Source: Verrucomicrobiota bacterium
GTDB taxonomy: Bacteria > Verrucomicrobiota > Verrucomicrobiia > Chthoniobacterales > UBA10450
Assembly: GCA_003219335.1 (NCBI GenBank)
Contig: QHOF01000032.1
Location: forward strand, 1-17,734
DNA length: 17,734 nt
Reading direction: 5' to 3'
A program made the position numbers and the translations under genes. Positions 1 to 7,273 of this stretch are shown piece by piece; the stretch's first letter is position 1, and each line of letters opens with the position of its first letter. Under the pieces are notes generated by a model, which saw only the letters and a list, made by a program, of their open reading frames with translations, was not told the DNA's origin and did not search any database.

Positions 1-396
1 CCGGATGCGCTCGATGTCGATCTTGCGCAATTCAAAAACATTCTCGCAAAACATCGCGGCGCGGTGAAATCGATTTTACTGAACCAGAAATTGATTGCTG
101 GCATCGGCAACATCTACGCCGATGAAATTCTCTTTCGCGTCCGCATTCATCCTGCGACGCAAACTTCAGCTCTGAAAGAGAAAGCAGTTGCGAAACTATT
201 CCGCGCGGCGCGCTACATTTTGAAAGAGGCGATCGCGGCCAAAGCCGATGATCGCATGCCGAAATCGTGGTTATTGCGGCATCGTGGCAAAGGCGGCAAA
301 TGTCCGCGGTGCGGGCGCGAATTAAAATCAGCGAAGATCGGCGGGCGCACCGCATGGTTTTGCGCGCATTGCCAGAAGAGAGCATCTGGAAGTTAG
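1..396 (+). CDS. mutM: Formamidopyrimidine-DNA glycosylase, C-terminal part (5' end outside window)
   Basis: The reading frame is open from base 1 and ends in TAG at 394-396, giving about 131 residues. It carries the helix-two-turn-helix core of Fpg/Nei glycosylases (LNQKLIAGIGNIYADEIL, nt 79-132). The C-terminal zinc finger follows, with CPRC at nt 301-312 and CAHC at about nt 361-372. In this family the enzyme excises oxidised purines such as 8-oxoguanine and nicks the abasic site; the zinc finger and H2TH grip the DNA. The catalytic N-terminal proline lies upstream of the window and cannot be checked. The Asn-Ile-Tyr signature and the finger favour MutM over Nei. The TAG stop runs straight into a hairpin repeat (397-498). 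Confidence 0.93.
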   Translation, partial: PDALDVDLAQFKNILAKHRGAVKSILLNQKLIAGIGNIYADEILFRVRIHPATQTSALKEKAVAKLFRAARYILKEAIAAKADDRMPKSWLLRHRGKGGKCPRCGRELKSAKIGGRTAWFCAHCQKRASGS

Positions 397-498
397 GCTT
401 CCAGTGCGCCGCTGCAGGGACTCGTTGAGCAAGCTTAAAATTGGCCAGCTGCAGGCTGGGAAGCCTGCCTGACGAAACAGCCAAGATGGCTGTGTTAC
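394..498. repeat. Hairpin-array repeat between convergent genes, copy 1
   Basis: This gap holds a stem GCAGGCT/AGCCTGC (451-457 with 462-468) and a second stem ACAGCC/GGCTGT (478-483 with 487-492). The edge next to the ferritin-like stop reads GACGAAACAGCC-AAGAT-GGCTGTGTTAC. A clearly related element (TAGGCTTCCAG/CAGGCTTCCAG at one end, GACGA-ACAGC-GATG-CTGTGTTACG at the other) lies at 11330-11429, also between convergent genes. There is no T-run, so a role as a bidirectional terminator is inference. Confidence 0.65.
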
Positions 499-500
499 GG

Positions 501-983
501 TTACGCCGCAGCGGTCAGCCGCCTCGCTTCGCCGCGTTCGTACTCGTAGAGGAACCCGATAAATTGCCGCCGATGCGCCTGTTCTTGCGCGGTGATTTCC
601 AGAATGAGGTCCTGCGTCACCAGATCGATCGGGTCACACATCTCGATGAGCTTTTTGTATTGTTCGATTGCTTCATCCTCAGCGCGGATCACGCCGCGAA
701 TCACCGCGATCACGTCGGTGCTGTCCTTGGGCGGCCGCAAAAAACGCTGGGTGCGCTCCAAATCGAGCGAGCCAGGCAGGCGGCCTTCGAGCACCTTGAT
801 CCGATTGCCCAGCTTCCGCGCGTGCTGAAGCTCTTCTTCGATATCGCTCAGCAGCGCTTTTTTGATTTCCTCCGCCCGCACGCCGTCGAGATCGATAGCG
901 TTAGCCAGATAATTTTCCACCGTCTCCAATTCCATCGCGTATGATTTTCTCAGGTCGTTGATGATGTCCTGATTGGTAGCCAT
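501..983 (-). CDS. Ferritin-like di-iron protein (bacterioferritin/DPS-like fold)
   Basis: A 160-residue, all-helical protein. Iron-ligand-like residues are spaced as in ferritin-like four-helix bundles: E18/E20 on helix 1, E51-xx-H54 on helix 2, E102/E104 on helix 3 and E134-xx-H137 on helix 4. Family members store or oxidise iron, or handle peroxide, in the cytoplasm; the exact subfamily cannot be settled here. The start is ATG at 983-981, preceded by a strong AGGAGGA ribosome site (complement of 994-1001) about 10 nt away. The open frame continues upstream to 1115, but that part looks non-coding. It converges on mutM with a repeat between them, and diverges from the DUF2007 gene across about 180 bp. 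Confidence 0.82.
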   Translation of the reverse strand: MATNQDIINDLRKSYAMELETVENYLANAIDLDGVRAEEIKKALLSDIEEELQHARKLGNRIKVLEGRLPGSLDLERTQRFLRPPKDSTDVIAVIRGVIRAEDEAIEQYKKLIEMCDPIDLVTQDLILEITAQEQAHRRQFIGFLYEYERGEARRLTAAA

Positions 984-1165
984 GGTTGCTTTGTCCTCCT
1001 CAAAGAGAATCGTTGGAGGCGCGGTCAGCGGTTCTTTTTGGGCGACAGCAGGCTGCTTTACAGTGGCGCAGACAGTGAATTGTCCGGGCGTCACTCCAAG
1101 TCTTGCGCTCGGCAATTATTTGATGTTTGATCACACGACGCGCTGCTGCGCATGCGAGATAACCT

Positions 1166-1618
1166 ATGGTGACTATTGCGACGTTCAATGAGCCGGATAA
1201 AGCGCGGCAGCTGAAACGACGTTTCAACGATGCCGGGCTCAAGGCCGATGTTCACAACGAAGCGCCGTTGCAGGAGTTCGGCTTTATGTCGCGTCCGCAG
1301 GCAAACGCCAAAGTGATGGTGGAAGACAATGATTTCGAGAAAGCACAAAGCCTGATGATCGAATGGGAAGCGACTGATCCGGATATCTCCGCTGCGTTGG
1401 TTCGCTGCCCGCAATGCGGCTCTTCAAATATCGAGTATCCGCAGATGACCCGGAAATTCATGACGCCGGCACTCGTGGCGGTGCTTTGCGCCGTGAAAAT
1501 TATTCCCAAGGAGTTTTACTGCCAGGATTGCCACTTTACCTGGAACAACCAGGAGCAACGAACCATTGGGCGGCTGTGGCATCGGTTCTTTCCCGGAAGC
1601 GAGGCTGAGCAAGGGTGA
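1166..1618 (+). CDS. DUF2007 domain protein with C-terminal zinc ribbon
   Basis: A 150-residue protein. Residues 1-68 fit the DUF2007 pattern (also called putative prokaryotic signal-transducing domain): a TIATF-type first strand, a helix that 'moves' an index (DKARQLKRRF), and a VEDNDFEKAQ motif. Residues 81-122 carry CPQC and CQDC, a four-cysteine zinc ribbon around a hydrophobic stretch (PALVAVLCAVKIIP) too short and amphipathic to call a firm membrane span. The function of the family is not established. The ATG at 1166 has no good Shine-Dalgarno; the gene is probably monocistronic, with a repeat-filled gap behind it. Confidence 0.7.
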   Translation: MVTIATFNEPDKARQLKRRFNDAGLKADVHNEAPLQEFGFMSRPQANAKVMVEDNDFEKAQSLMIEWEATDPDISAALVRCPQCGSSNIEYPQMTRKFMTPALVAVLCAVKIIPKEFYCQDCHFTWNNQEQRTIGRLWHRFFPGSEAEQG

Positions 1619-1678
1619 GGTTCTCCCAGGATCGCGCTTGCTGAGTCGGCAAGCGGATACTTCTTGCCGCGATCATTT

Positions 1679-1795
1679 TCATTCTGAGCCAAGCGAAGAA
1701 TCTCAGATGATTTGTTTTCAGAGCGCTCCTACCAACATTGCAAAGGCAACGTTTCCATGGTGAGCGAGGCGAGACATCTCAGATCGTGAGGATGA
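1679..1795. repeat. Palindromic repeat, family 'TCATTC..GAATCTC', copy 1
   Basis: The gap before the LysM gene contains TCATTCTGAGCCAAGCGAAG-AATCTCAGAT (1679-1708) and TGAGCGAGGCGAGACATCTC-AGAT (1761-1784), closed by AGGATGA (1789-1795), which mirrors the opening TCATTCT. The same consensus (GAGCGAAGCGA…AATCTC, with GTCAT/ATGAC ends) recurs at 5698, 6503 and 10094. The element reaches to within 5 nt of the next start codon. Confidence 0.6.
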
Positions 1796-1799
1796 AATC

Positions 1800-2639
1800 A
1801 TGAAGTGGCTTCTCGTTTTACTGCTCGCACTGGTCATCTTCGGCGGAGCCGCCTGGTTCGGTTACAACACCTTCGTCAAAGAAGAAATCGAAGTAAAAAA
1901 GGAACAGCGCGGCGAGGTCACTCCGCCGCCGGTGGTCGATGTCAGCCTGCCGGAATTTCAGGCTGCAGCCCAGCTGCGACAGGAAGGGAAACTGGCCGAA
2001 GCGCGCGAGGCGCTTATCGCGTTTATCCAAAAATATCCTTCCGGAAAGCATCTCGACGAGGCGCGGGATTTACTCGGCGAAGTGAACATTGAAATTTTGC
2101 TGTCGCGTTATCCCTCTCCGGAAAAGACTGAATACGTTGTGAGGCCTGGAGATGTGCTGGCGAAGATTGCGCGGAAGCTCAAGACCACGCCGGAGATGAT
2201 CATGCGGATGAATAATATGAGCGGCACCATGCTGCACATCGGCGAACACCTGCTCATTTCGCACCCGGATTTCTCGATGACGATTCAGCGAAACGCGAAC
2301 CTGGTTGTGCTGCTGAATCACGGTGTGTTTTTCAAGCAATATCACATTCGTGAAGCAAAGCTGCCGCCCAAACAGCCGCCCAAAATCACGACGAAAGTTG
2401 CGGAGACGATGGCTTGGAAGGACGGCAAACGCATCGGCATCGGCAGCAAAGATTACCTGGCCAGCACCAAGTGGGTTCGCCTGGCTGGCGCATCAGGTTA
2501 TTTGTATTCCGTGCCCGATTCAGCGCATCCCAATCTCGACCAACCGCCTCCTGCTGTGGGTCTCGGGCTGGCTGCCACTGATCTCGAAGAGCTAAGCAGC
2601 CTTGTAAACAGCAGGACGCCTGTCACGATTATCGACTGA
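1800..2639 (+). CDS. Membrane-anchored LysM protein with degenerate L,D-transpeptidase-like C-terminus
   Basis: A 279-residue protein. Residues 3-22 form one N-terminal membrane anchor (WLLVLLLALVIFGGAAWF). Residues 50-100 look like a short TPR/YbgF-type helical hairpin (AAQLRQEGKLAEAREAL). Residues 111-154 are a LysM peptidoglycan-binding domain (YVVRPGDVLAKIARKL…IGEHLLIS). Residues 158-279 resemble a YkuD L,D-transpeptidase: MTIQRNANLVVLL at its start and the TDLEELSSLVNSRTPVTI ending that normally follows the SHGC motif. The catalytic Cys and His are absent, and the whole protein has no cysteine. The likely role is periplasmic cell-wall binding without cross-linking. The start ATG at 1800 is the only one that includes the anchor. 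accA follows 109 nt downstream. Confidence 0.8.
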   Translation: MKWLLVLLLALVIFGGAAWFGYNTFVKEEIEVKKEQRGEVTPPPVVDVSLPEFQAAAQLRQEGKLAEAREALIAFIQKYPSGKHLDEARDLLGEVNIEILLSRYPSPEKTEYVVRPGDVLAKIARKLKTTPEMIMRMNNMSGTMLHIGEHLLISHPDFSMTIQRNANLVVLLNHGVFFKQYHIREAKLPPKQPPKITTKVAETMAWKDGKRIGIGSKDYLASTKWVRLAGASGYLYSVPDSAHPNLDQPPPAVGLGLAATDLEELSSLVNSRTPVTIID

Positions 2640-2664
2640 AGTCAGAGTTGAAAGGCGAAAAAAG

Positions 2665-2736
2665 TTATAATGTTAAAACGAGATGAATGACACGGACCGC
2701 GAGTTTCTGAACGTTGTAACTTTTTTAACATTGTAA
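2665..2736. repeat. AT-rich inverted repeat upstream of accA
   Basis: TTATAATGTTAAAA (2665-2678) pairs with TTTTAACATTGTAA (2723-2736), 13 of 14 positions, around a 44-nt centre. It fills most of the LysM-accA gap. GTTGTAAC at 2713-2720 is a further related half-site. It could be a repeat element or could carry an accA promoter; the sequence alone does not decide. Confidence 0.5.
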
Positions 2737-2748
2737 TTTTACTTCACC

Positions 2749-3735
2749 ATGGACTGGCAGCCGCTGGATTTTGAAAAGCCGATCTTCGAATTGGAACGGC
2801 GATTGCAGGATTTGAAGGATCACTCCGACAAGCACGATGTCGATCTTGAGTCGGCGATCAAAGAACTGGAGACAAAGCTTCGCGAAACGCGCCGCAAGAT
2901 TTATGGCAATCTGACGGCCTGGCAGCGTGTCCAAATCGCGCGGCATACGCAACGGCCATTCGCTCTGGATTACATCGAACGCTGTTTTACAAATTGGGTC
3001 GAGCTCCATGGCGACCGCCGGTTTGCCGATGACAGAGCGATGCCGTGCGGTCTGGCCATGCTGGGCGGCCAACGCTGCCTGGTCATCACTCACCAGAAAG
3101 GGCGCAACACCAAAGAGAATGTGATGCGCAATTTTGGCTGCGCGCACCCGGAGGGCTACCGCAAGGCGCTGCGATTGATGCGGCTGGGCGAAAAATTTCG
3201 CATGCCGGTCATCTCATTGATCGATACGCCGGGCGCTTTTCCCGGTATCGGCTCGGAGGAACGTCACATTTCAGAATCGATTGCGGTGAATCTTCGCGAG
3301 ATGATGAGGCTGCGCGTCCCCGTCGTCGCCGCGGTCATCGGCGAAGGTGGATCGGGCGGCGCGCTGGGAATTGGCGTTGCAGACCATGTGTTGATTCTCG
3401 AGAACGCCTACTACTCGGTGATCAGCCCCGAAGCGTGTTCCGCGATTTTGTGGCGGGACCGGCGGCATGCGGCTGAAGCGGCCGAAGCGCTCAAGCTGAC
3501 TGCGCAGGATTTGTTGAAACTGGAAATCGTGGACGAAATCATCCCCGAGCCGGAGGGCGGCGCGCACCGGGACTATGAGTCCGTTGCGGAGAACGTTGGC
3601 AGCGTGCTGCGCCGGGTTCTCCGGCAGCTTTCTCAGGTTCCAATTGCCGAACTGCTAGAAAAGCGGTATCAAAAATTTCGCCGGCTTGGTGTCTTCACGG
3701 AAAGCAAAGGCGCGGGCGCCTCGGCTGGTTCTTGA
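2749..3735 (+). CDS. accA: Acetyl-CoA carboxylase carboxyltransferase subunit alpha
   Basis: A 328-residue protein, close to the usual 315-330. The N-terminus has the AccA pattern LDFEKPIFELERRLQDLK followed by a helical region. The crotonase-fold core carries IDTPGAFPGIGSEERHISE (158-176), the oxyanion-type glycine motif GEGGSGGALGI (198-208) and SPEACSAILW (226-235). With AccD it transfers the carboxyl group from carboxybiotin to acetyl-CoA to make malonyl-CoA, the first committed step of fatty-acid synthesis. accD, accB and accC are not in the window, so the complex is encoded at several sites. No clear Shine-Dalgarno precedes the ATG. The next gene starts 4 nt after the stop. Confidence 0.97.
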   Translation: MDWQPLDFEKPIFELERRLQDLKDHSDKHDVDLESAIKELETKLRETRRKIYGNLTAWQRVQIARHTQRPFALDYIERCFTNWVELHGDRRFADDRAMPCGLAMLGGQRCLVITHQKGRNTKENVMRNFGCAHPEGYRKALRLMRLGEKFRMPVISLIDTPGAFPGIGSEERHISESIAVNLREMMRLRVPVVAAVIGEGGSGGALGIGVADHVLILENAYYSVISPEACSAILWRDRRHAAEAAEALKLTAQDLLKLEIVDEIIPEPEGGAHRDYESVAENVGSVLRRVLRQLSQVPIAELLEKRYQKFRRLGVFTESKGAGASAGS

Positions 3736-3739
3736 TGTG

Positions 3740-4537
3740 ATGTTTGGCATGTGGGGTAAACTTGGGGGTGTCTGTTGGCTCAGTGTAGCCGCTTTTGTCA
3801 CGTTGGCGCGCGCTAACGCTGCGGCGTCGGAGTTCCGTTTCGATGGCGACACTTTCGCCTTCGCTAATCAAACTGTGTTTGAATATCACGAAGGGCACGC
3901 TTCTCTACGGAGAGGGCCGACGAGGCGCGACGCATATAAGCGACACTGTTTCGTGATGTGCCGCACCGTCATGCAATTTAAGAAGTTCGCGCGTTTCGAC
4001 CCGCGCGGCGCGCCCCTGGACGATGCGTCTTTAGCCGCGCGCATTCATGCTGTGACGCATGGGGCAGCTTGGGCCGAGCCATTGCCAGAAGATCAACGAA
4101 TTGTTTTTCCCGGATACAAGGACTTGCAGGAAATGAGCAAGGCGCGTCGGGAACTTGTGCAACTAAACATCGGCCACGGCTGGCCAAGCTACTTCCGAAT
4201 CAGCAATGCCCGCATGCTTTTTCAGCAAAGCGCCGGGTATGAGGAGGAGACCCACGCGCATTTGGATGCAGCTTTGGCGCGCGGGCAGTTGTTCGCTTGC
4301 TTTCTTACGACTTATCCCCGTCTCAGCATCAATCACTCGGTCTTGGTCTATAAGCGAAAGTCGTTTTCTCCGAATCCTGGAGTCGAACGCTATTTGGTTT
4401 ACGATCCTAATCATCCTGAGTCGCCGCGCGAGCTGGTTTGGTCTCCGCAAACGCGCTCTTTTTCGTATCAAAAGGATTGGGATTTCATCGGCGGCTTTGT
4501 TCGCGTTTACCAAGTTTACGGCAAATGGCTCCAGTGA
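3740..4537 (+). CDS. Exported papain-like cysteine peptidase candidate, hypothetical
   Basis: A 265-residue protein. The start at 3740 begins right after the accA stop and gives a good Sec signal peptide (KLGG-VCWLSVAAFVTLA-RANAAA, cleavage near residue 28); the open frame extends into accA but that part lacks sense. I do not recognise a named family. A Cys-His-Asp arrangement of the papain/C39 type is visible: C70 or C74 at the head of a helix (KRHCFVMCRTVMQF), then INHSVLVY with H199, then YLVYDPNHPESP with D222. The strand-loop spacing of the last two motifs is typical of papain-fold enzymes. The tight 4-nt spacing suggests co-translation with accA, though no functional link is evident. 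Activity is inferred only. Confidence 0.6.
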   Translation: MFGMWGKLGGVCWLSVAAFVTLARANAAASEFRFDGDTFAFANQTVFEYHEGHASLRRGPTRRDAYKRHCFVMCRTVMQFKKFARFDPRGAPLDDASLAARIHAVTHGAAWAEPLPEDQRIVFPGYKDLQEMSKARRELVQLNIGHGWPSYFRISNARMLFQQSAGYEEETHAHLDAALARGQLFACFLTTYPRLSINHSVLVYKRKSFSPNPGVERYLVYDPNHPESPRELVWSPQTRSFSYQKDWDFIGGFVRVYQVYGKWLQ

Positions 4538-4565
4538 GAACGATTCTCTTTAGAGGGAGCATCAA

Positions 4566-4667
4566 ATGCCAGATCAACCGTCACCGCCCAAACCAACTCC
4601 GCCAGCGCCTACGCCGCCTCCGGAACCGTTGCCGCCGAATCCGCCGGTGCCGCCGATAGGAAGGTAA
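4566..4667 (+). CDS. Proline-rich 33-residue small protein
   Basis: A short ORF beginning MPDQPSPPKP and ending VPPIGR; 18 of 33 residues are proline, mostly as PP or TPP units. It has a good ribosome site (GAGGGA, 4553-4558) about 7 nt before the ATG and follows the papain-like gene by 28 nt, which argues for translation. Its stop lies 5 nt from the stop of the convergent esterase. The composition resembles the small proline-rich or proline-tail ORFs of uncertain role seen in many bacteria, with no signal peptide or domain. It may be a real microprotein or a fortuitous ORF. Confidence 0.4.
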   Translation: MPDQPSPPKPTPPAPTPPPEPLPPNPPVPPIGR

Positions 4668-4672
4668 AAACT

Positions 4673-5476
4673 TTATTTCCCCGGCGGAAACAAAAATCGC
4701 AACGCAGGTTCGACGCGCGCTGCCCAGGCCGCTTCGCTGTGGCCGGCGCCTTTAACTTCGAGATAACCAAGATCGATACCGAGGTGCCATCCTCTATCGA
4801 TTAAGTAATCGCGCAAGTCGCGCGCCAGCTTCCAGCCGGGCTCGTCCGTGCCAGTGTCGAGCCAGATTTTCAGCGGCGGTTTTTCACCGAGGATGCCCAC
4901 CAGCCGGAAAATCGAGTAATCGTCCCACCAAATCGATGGCGACATCACAATTAAGCGCGTGAATACTTCTGAATAAAAAATTCCTATCGCCAGTGTGGCC
5001 AAAGCGCCGAGCGATGATCCACCGAGCCCGGTAAATTCCGCGTCCGGATTGGTTCGATACTTTTTGTCGATGAACGGCTTCAATTCTCGGATCAAAAATT
5101 GCCCGTAAATGTGGGCCAGGCCACGGCTGCGCTTTCTGGGGTGGTCTTTCGGTTCGATCACACCGGGAGTCGGCGCGTATTCATGGATTCGTTCTTCGCC
5201 GATGTTTGCCACCGCCACGATGATCAGCGGCTCGATCAGTTTGCGATGAATCAGGCGTTGGGCAGTTTCGTCCACGCCCCACTCCACGCCCGAAAACGAA
5301 GTTGCTGCATCGAAGACATTTTGGCCATCGTGCAAATAGAGCACCGGATAACGTCGGCGAGAAAAACGTCGATAGCCGCGCGGCAGATAAACCAAAATGT
5401 CGCGCCGATTCCCGAGAATTTTCGAGAGAAACGCGCGGTGCCGTTTGATGTTTCCAGTCAGCGTATGTTTGCGCAT
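4673..5476 (-). CDS. Alpha/beta-hydrolase esterase, enterochelin-esterase (COG2382) type
   Basis: A 267-residue protein of the esterase-D/Fes-like family. The early strand motif ILVYLPRGYRR and YPVLYLHDGQNVFD (43-56) are typical. The nucleophile elbow GGSSLGALA puts the serine at S155, the acid is D207 or D211 in IWLDTGTDEPGW, and the histidine is H246 in GAGHSEAAWAARV. Related proteins hydrolyse siderophore, carbohydrate or other ester bonds; there is no signal peptide, so it is probably cytoplasmic, and its substrate is unknown. An in-frame TTG lies just before the ATG; I prefer the ATG. It diverges from a second hydrolase at 5748 across 271 bp. Confidence 0.85.
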   Translation of the reverse strand: MRKHTLTGNIKRHRAFLSKILGNRRDILVYLPRGYRRFSRRRYPVLYLHDGQNVFDAATSFSGVEWGVDETAQRLIHRKLIEPLIIVAVANIGEERIHEYAPTPGVIEPKDHPRKRSRGLAHIYGQFLIRELKPFIDKKYRTNPDAEFTGLGGSSLGALATLAIGIFYSEVFTRLIVMSPSIWWDDYSIFRLVGILGEKPPLKIWLDTGTDEPGWKLARDLRDYLIDRGWHLGIDLGYLEVKGAGHSEAAWAARVEPALRFLFPPGK

Positions 5477-5572
5477 CAAATCGAAATGCTTCGTTGAACA
5501 TGCCGATCTTGTCCAGACGCGCCCACGTGACGTGCATAATCAGGCCGAAGAAAAGCGGTGCGACGACGCCCC

Positions 5573-5640
5573 GCACTCCCAAAGCACTTCGTGCGAAATT
5601 CCGAAATGCGCTATTCTGTGTCGCGAAGCTTTTGGAGTGC
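5573..5640. repeat. Inverted repeat in the gap between the two esterases
   Basis: GCACTCCCAAAGC (5573-5585) pairs with GCTTTTGGAGTGC (5628-5640), 12 of 13 positions, around 42 nt. The stretch 5477-5747 contains no gene I can support; it holds this repeat and the half-element at 5698. Confidence 0.5.
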
Positions 5641-5697
5641 GCACGCGTCCTCGCGTCGCTTTCCCAACACCGTGAAAATAAACCAAAAAATACAGCA

Positions 5698-5738
5698 AGA
5701 GATTTCTCGACTTCGCCTTCGGCTTCGCTCGAAATGAC
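5698..5738. repeat. Palindromic repeat, family 'GTCATT..AATCTC', half copy
   Basis: AGAGATTTCTCGACTTCG-CCTTCGGCTTCGCTCGAA-ATGAC is nearly identical to 6642-6682 (AGAGATTTGTCGACTTCG…CTCGAAATGAC). Only the right arm is present here. It ends 9 nt before the next start codon. A small GCC-TTC-GGC hairpin lies at its centre. Confidence 0.65.
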
Positions 5739-5747
5739 AAAGGCAAC

Positions 5748-6457
5748 ATGAACAAGCGCTATATCAAATGGTACACACCATATTTAAGCCACGACTTTAA
5801 AATGCTCGTTTTCGGCGAAAAACGTGGGCTGCCACTGATTCTTTTCCCGACTTCGGGTGCGCGTTATTACGAAAACAAGGATTTTGGACTGGTCGGTTCC
5901 GTGGCGTGGTACGTCGACAACGGCAAAATCACAGTTTACTGCCCGGACGCGATCGATCTGGAAAGTTTTTATAACAAATCAATTCATCCTGCTGATAGAA
6001 TGCGGACCCACAACGCGTACGAAAACGTGATCGTGCGCGACGTGTTCGATCTTGCCCGGCGCGAGTGTGGTTGTCATCGCGTGGCAGTCTGTGGCGCCAG
6101 CCTCGGCGCGTACCACACCGCAAATATTGCATTTCCCACCCCGATGCCGTCAGTCATCTCATCAGCTTGAGCGGTTCATTCGACATCAGCTCGTTTTTCG
6201 ACGGCTATCACGATGACAATATTTACTTCAACAGCCCGTTCGAATACCTGCCAAACACGACCGACCCGTTGAAATACAATCGTATGGCTATCATCCTCGG
6301 CACCGGCAAATGGGACAACACCCGCCACGAATCCTATCGCTTGTCCGAAATTTTGAATTCAAAGGGCATCAAGCATTGGCTCGACGATGGAAAATGGCGC
6401 GGACATGATTGGAATTACTGGCGCGACATGCTGCCATATTATTTGTCGAAACTGTGA
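5748..6457 (+). CDS. Alpha/beta-hydrolase esterase (COG4947-like), frameshifted
   Basis: Two overlapping frames make one protein of about 236 residues. Frame 1 (5748-6134) gives MNKRYIKWYTPYLSHDF through the elbow CGASLGAYHTANIAF, with nucleophile S118. Frame 2 continues with HPDAVSHLISLSGSFDISSF and runs to 6457, including GHDWNYWRDMLPYYLSKL with the expected catalytic histidine. Around 6135-6137 the bases read TTTCCCACCCC; one extra base (for example TTT CGC CAC CCC, giving F-R-H-P) restores the frame. Both halves look well kept, so this is either a very recent mutation or a sequencing error. Family members are small putative esterases of unknown substrate, usually one domain of 230-250 residues. 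Confidence 0.75.
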
Positions 6458-6502
6458 GGCGCCCGTGTTGTCGCATTTTATCAACCTCGAGCTTTTCAAC
6501 TT

Positions 6503-6682
6503 GTCATTCCGAGCGGAGTTTCGCAGAGCGAAACACAGTCGAGCAATCTCTAACGGTTTCTAAATTGGAATCGCGTGTTAAAGGTTTGATTCCAAGCTCG
6601 CTCGACTGGGCCGCGGGCGTGTTGCAGAAAAGACAACAGTAAGAGATTTGTCGACTTCGCCTCCGGCTTCGCTCGAAATGAC
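6503..6682. repeat. Palindromic repeat with terminal GTCATT/AATGAC, 180-bp copy
   Basis: The left arm starts GTCATTCCGAGCGGAG (6503) and ends AATCTCT (6551). The right arm is AGAGATTTGTCGACTTCG (6642) to CTCGAAATGAC (6682). The arms are imperfect inverted copies of each other around about 90 bp of unique sequence, so the unit looks like a miniature transposable element. No transposase is present. It ends 9 nt upstream of the ubiX start. Confidence 0.65.
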
Positions 6683-6691
6683 AGAAATGCA

Positions 6692-7273
6692 ATGAAACTG
6701 GTGATTGCTGCGACCGGCGCCAGCGGCGCGATTTATCTGCAAAGATTGCTTGAGCAGATTGATTGTGCCGCGCATGAGGTTCATCTGGTCATGAGCGCGC
6801 CCGCAAATGCCGTTGCAAAGCAGGAGCTCGATAACTTAAAAATTCCATCCAACGTCTCGCAGCATTCTGAAAATGACATGAACGTGCCGTTCGTCAGTGG
6901 GTCGGCGCGTTTCGACGCGATGGTGGTTGTCCCCTGCTCGATGGCCACGCTGGGGCGGATCGCCTCCGGTTCGAGCGACAGCGCGCTGCTCCGCGCAGCC
7001 GACGTTTTTTTGAAGGAACGGCGGAAGTTAATCCTCGTCCCACGCGAGACACCGTGGAACTTGATTCACGCGCGCAATGTGGTCACGCTGCTCGAGGCCG
7101 GAGCGATTGTTTTGCCAGCGATTCCCTCCTTTTACAGCCGTCCCAATTCCGCAACTGCATTGGTGGACACAGTCGTGTGGCGCATCCTTGATCAAATTGG
7201 GCTTCCAAGTCCCGGTGCATATCGCTGGGGACAGGAGAGCGCCGCGGTGAAACGACCCCGAAAGAAAAATTGA
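6692..7273 (+). CDS. ubiX: Flavin prenyltransferase UbiX
   Basis: A 193-residue protein, the usual size. The N-terminal flavin-binding strand KLVIAATGASGAIY has GASG at 9-12. Further signatures are VVPCSMATLGRIASGSSD in the middle and LVPRETPWNLIHARNVVTLLEAGAIVLPAIPSFY near the C-terminus, both diagnostic. UbiX joins a dimethylallyl group to FMN, making the prenylated FMN used by UbiD-type decarboxylases in ubiquinone or menaquinone (futalosine) pathways or in aromatic-acid decarboxylation. No ubiD is in the window. The start is ATG 6692, just behind the palindromic repeat. The stop TGA overlaps the TTG start of the next gene, so the two are likely co-translated. Confidence 0.95.
   Translation: MKLVIAATGASGAIYLQRLLEQIDCAAHEVHLVMSAPANAVAKQELDNLKIPSNVSQHSENDMNVPFVSGSARFDAMVVVPCSMATLGRIASGSSDSALLRAADVFLKERRKLILVPRETPWNLIHARNVVTLLEAGAIVLPAIPSFYSRPNSATALVDTVVWRILDQIGLPSPGAYRWGQESAAVKRPRKKN

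Noticed and set aside
394..498. CRISPR array or tandem repeat
   Set aside because: The repeats are short unequal hairpins without regular spacers; no cas gene is nearby.
984..1115. Upstream extension of the ferritin-like frame (44 more codons)
   Set aside because: The strong AGGAGGA site lies inside this stretch and fits the ATG at 983; the extension has no family match.
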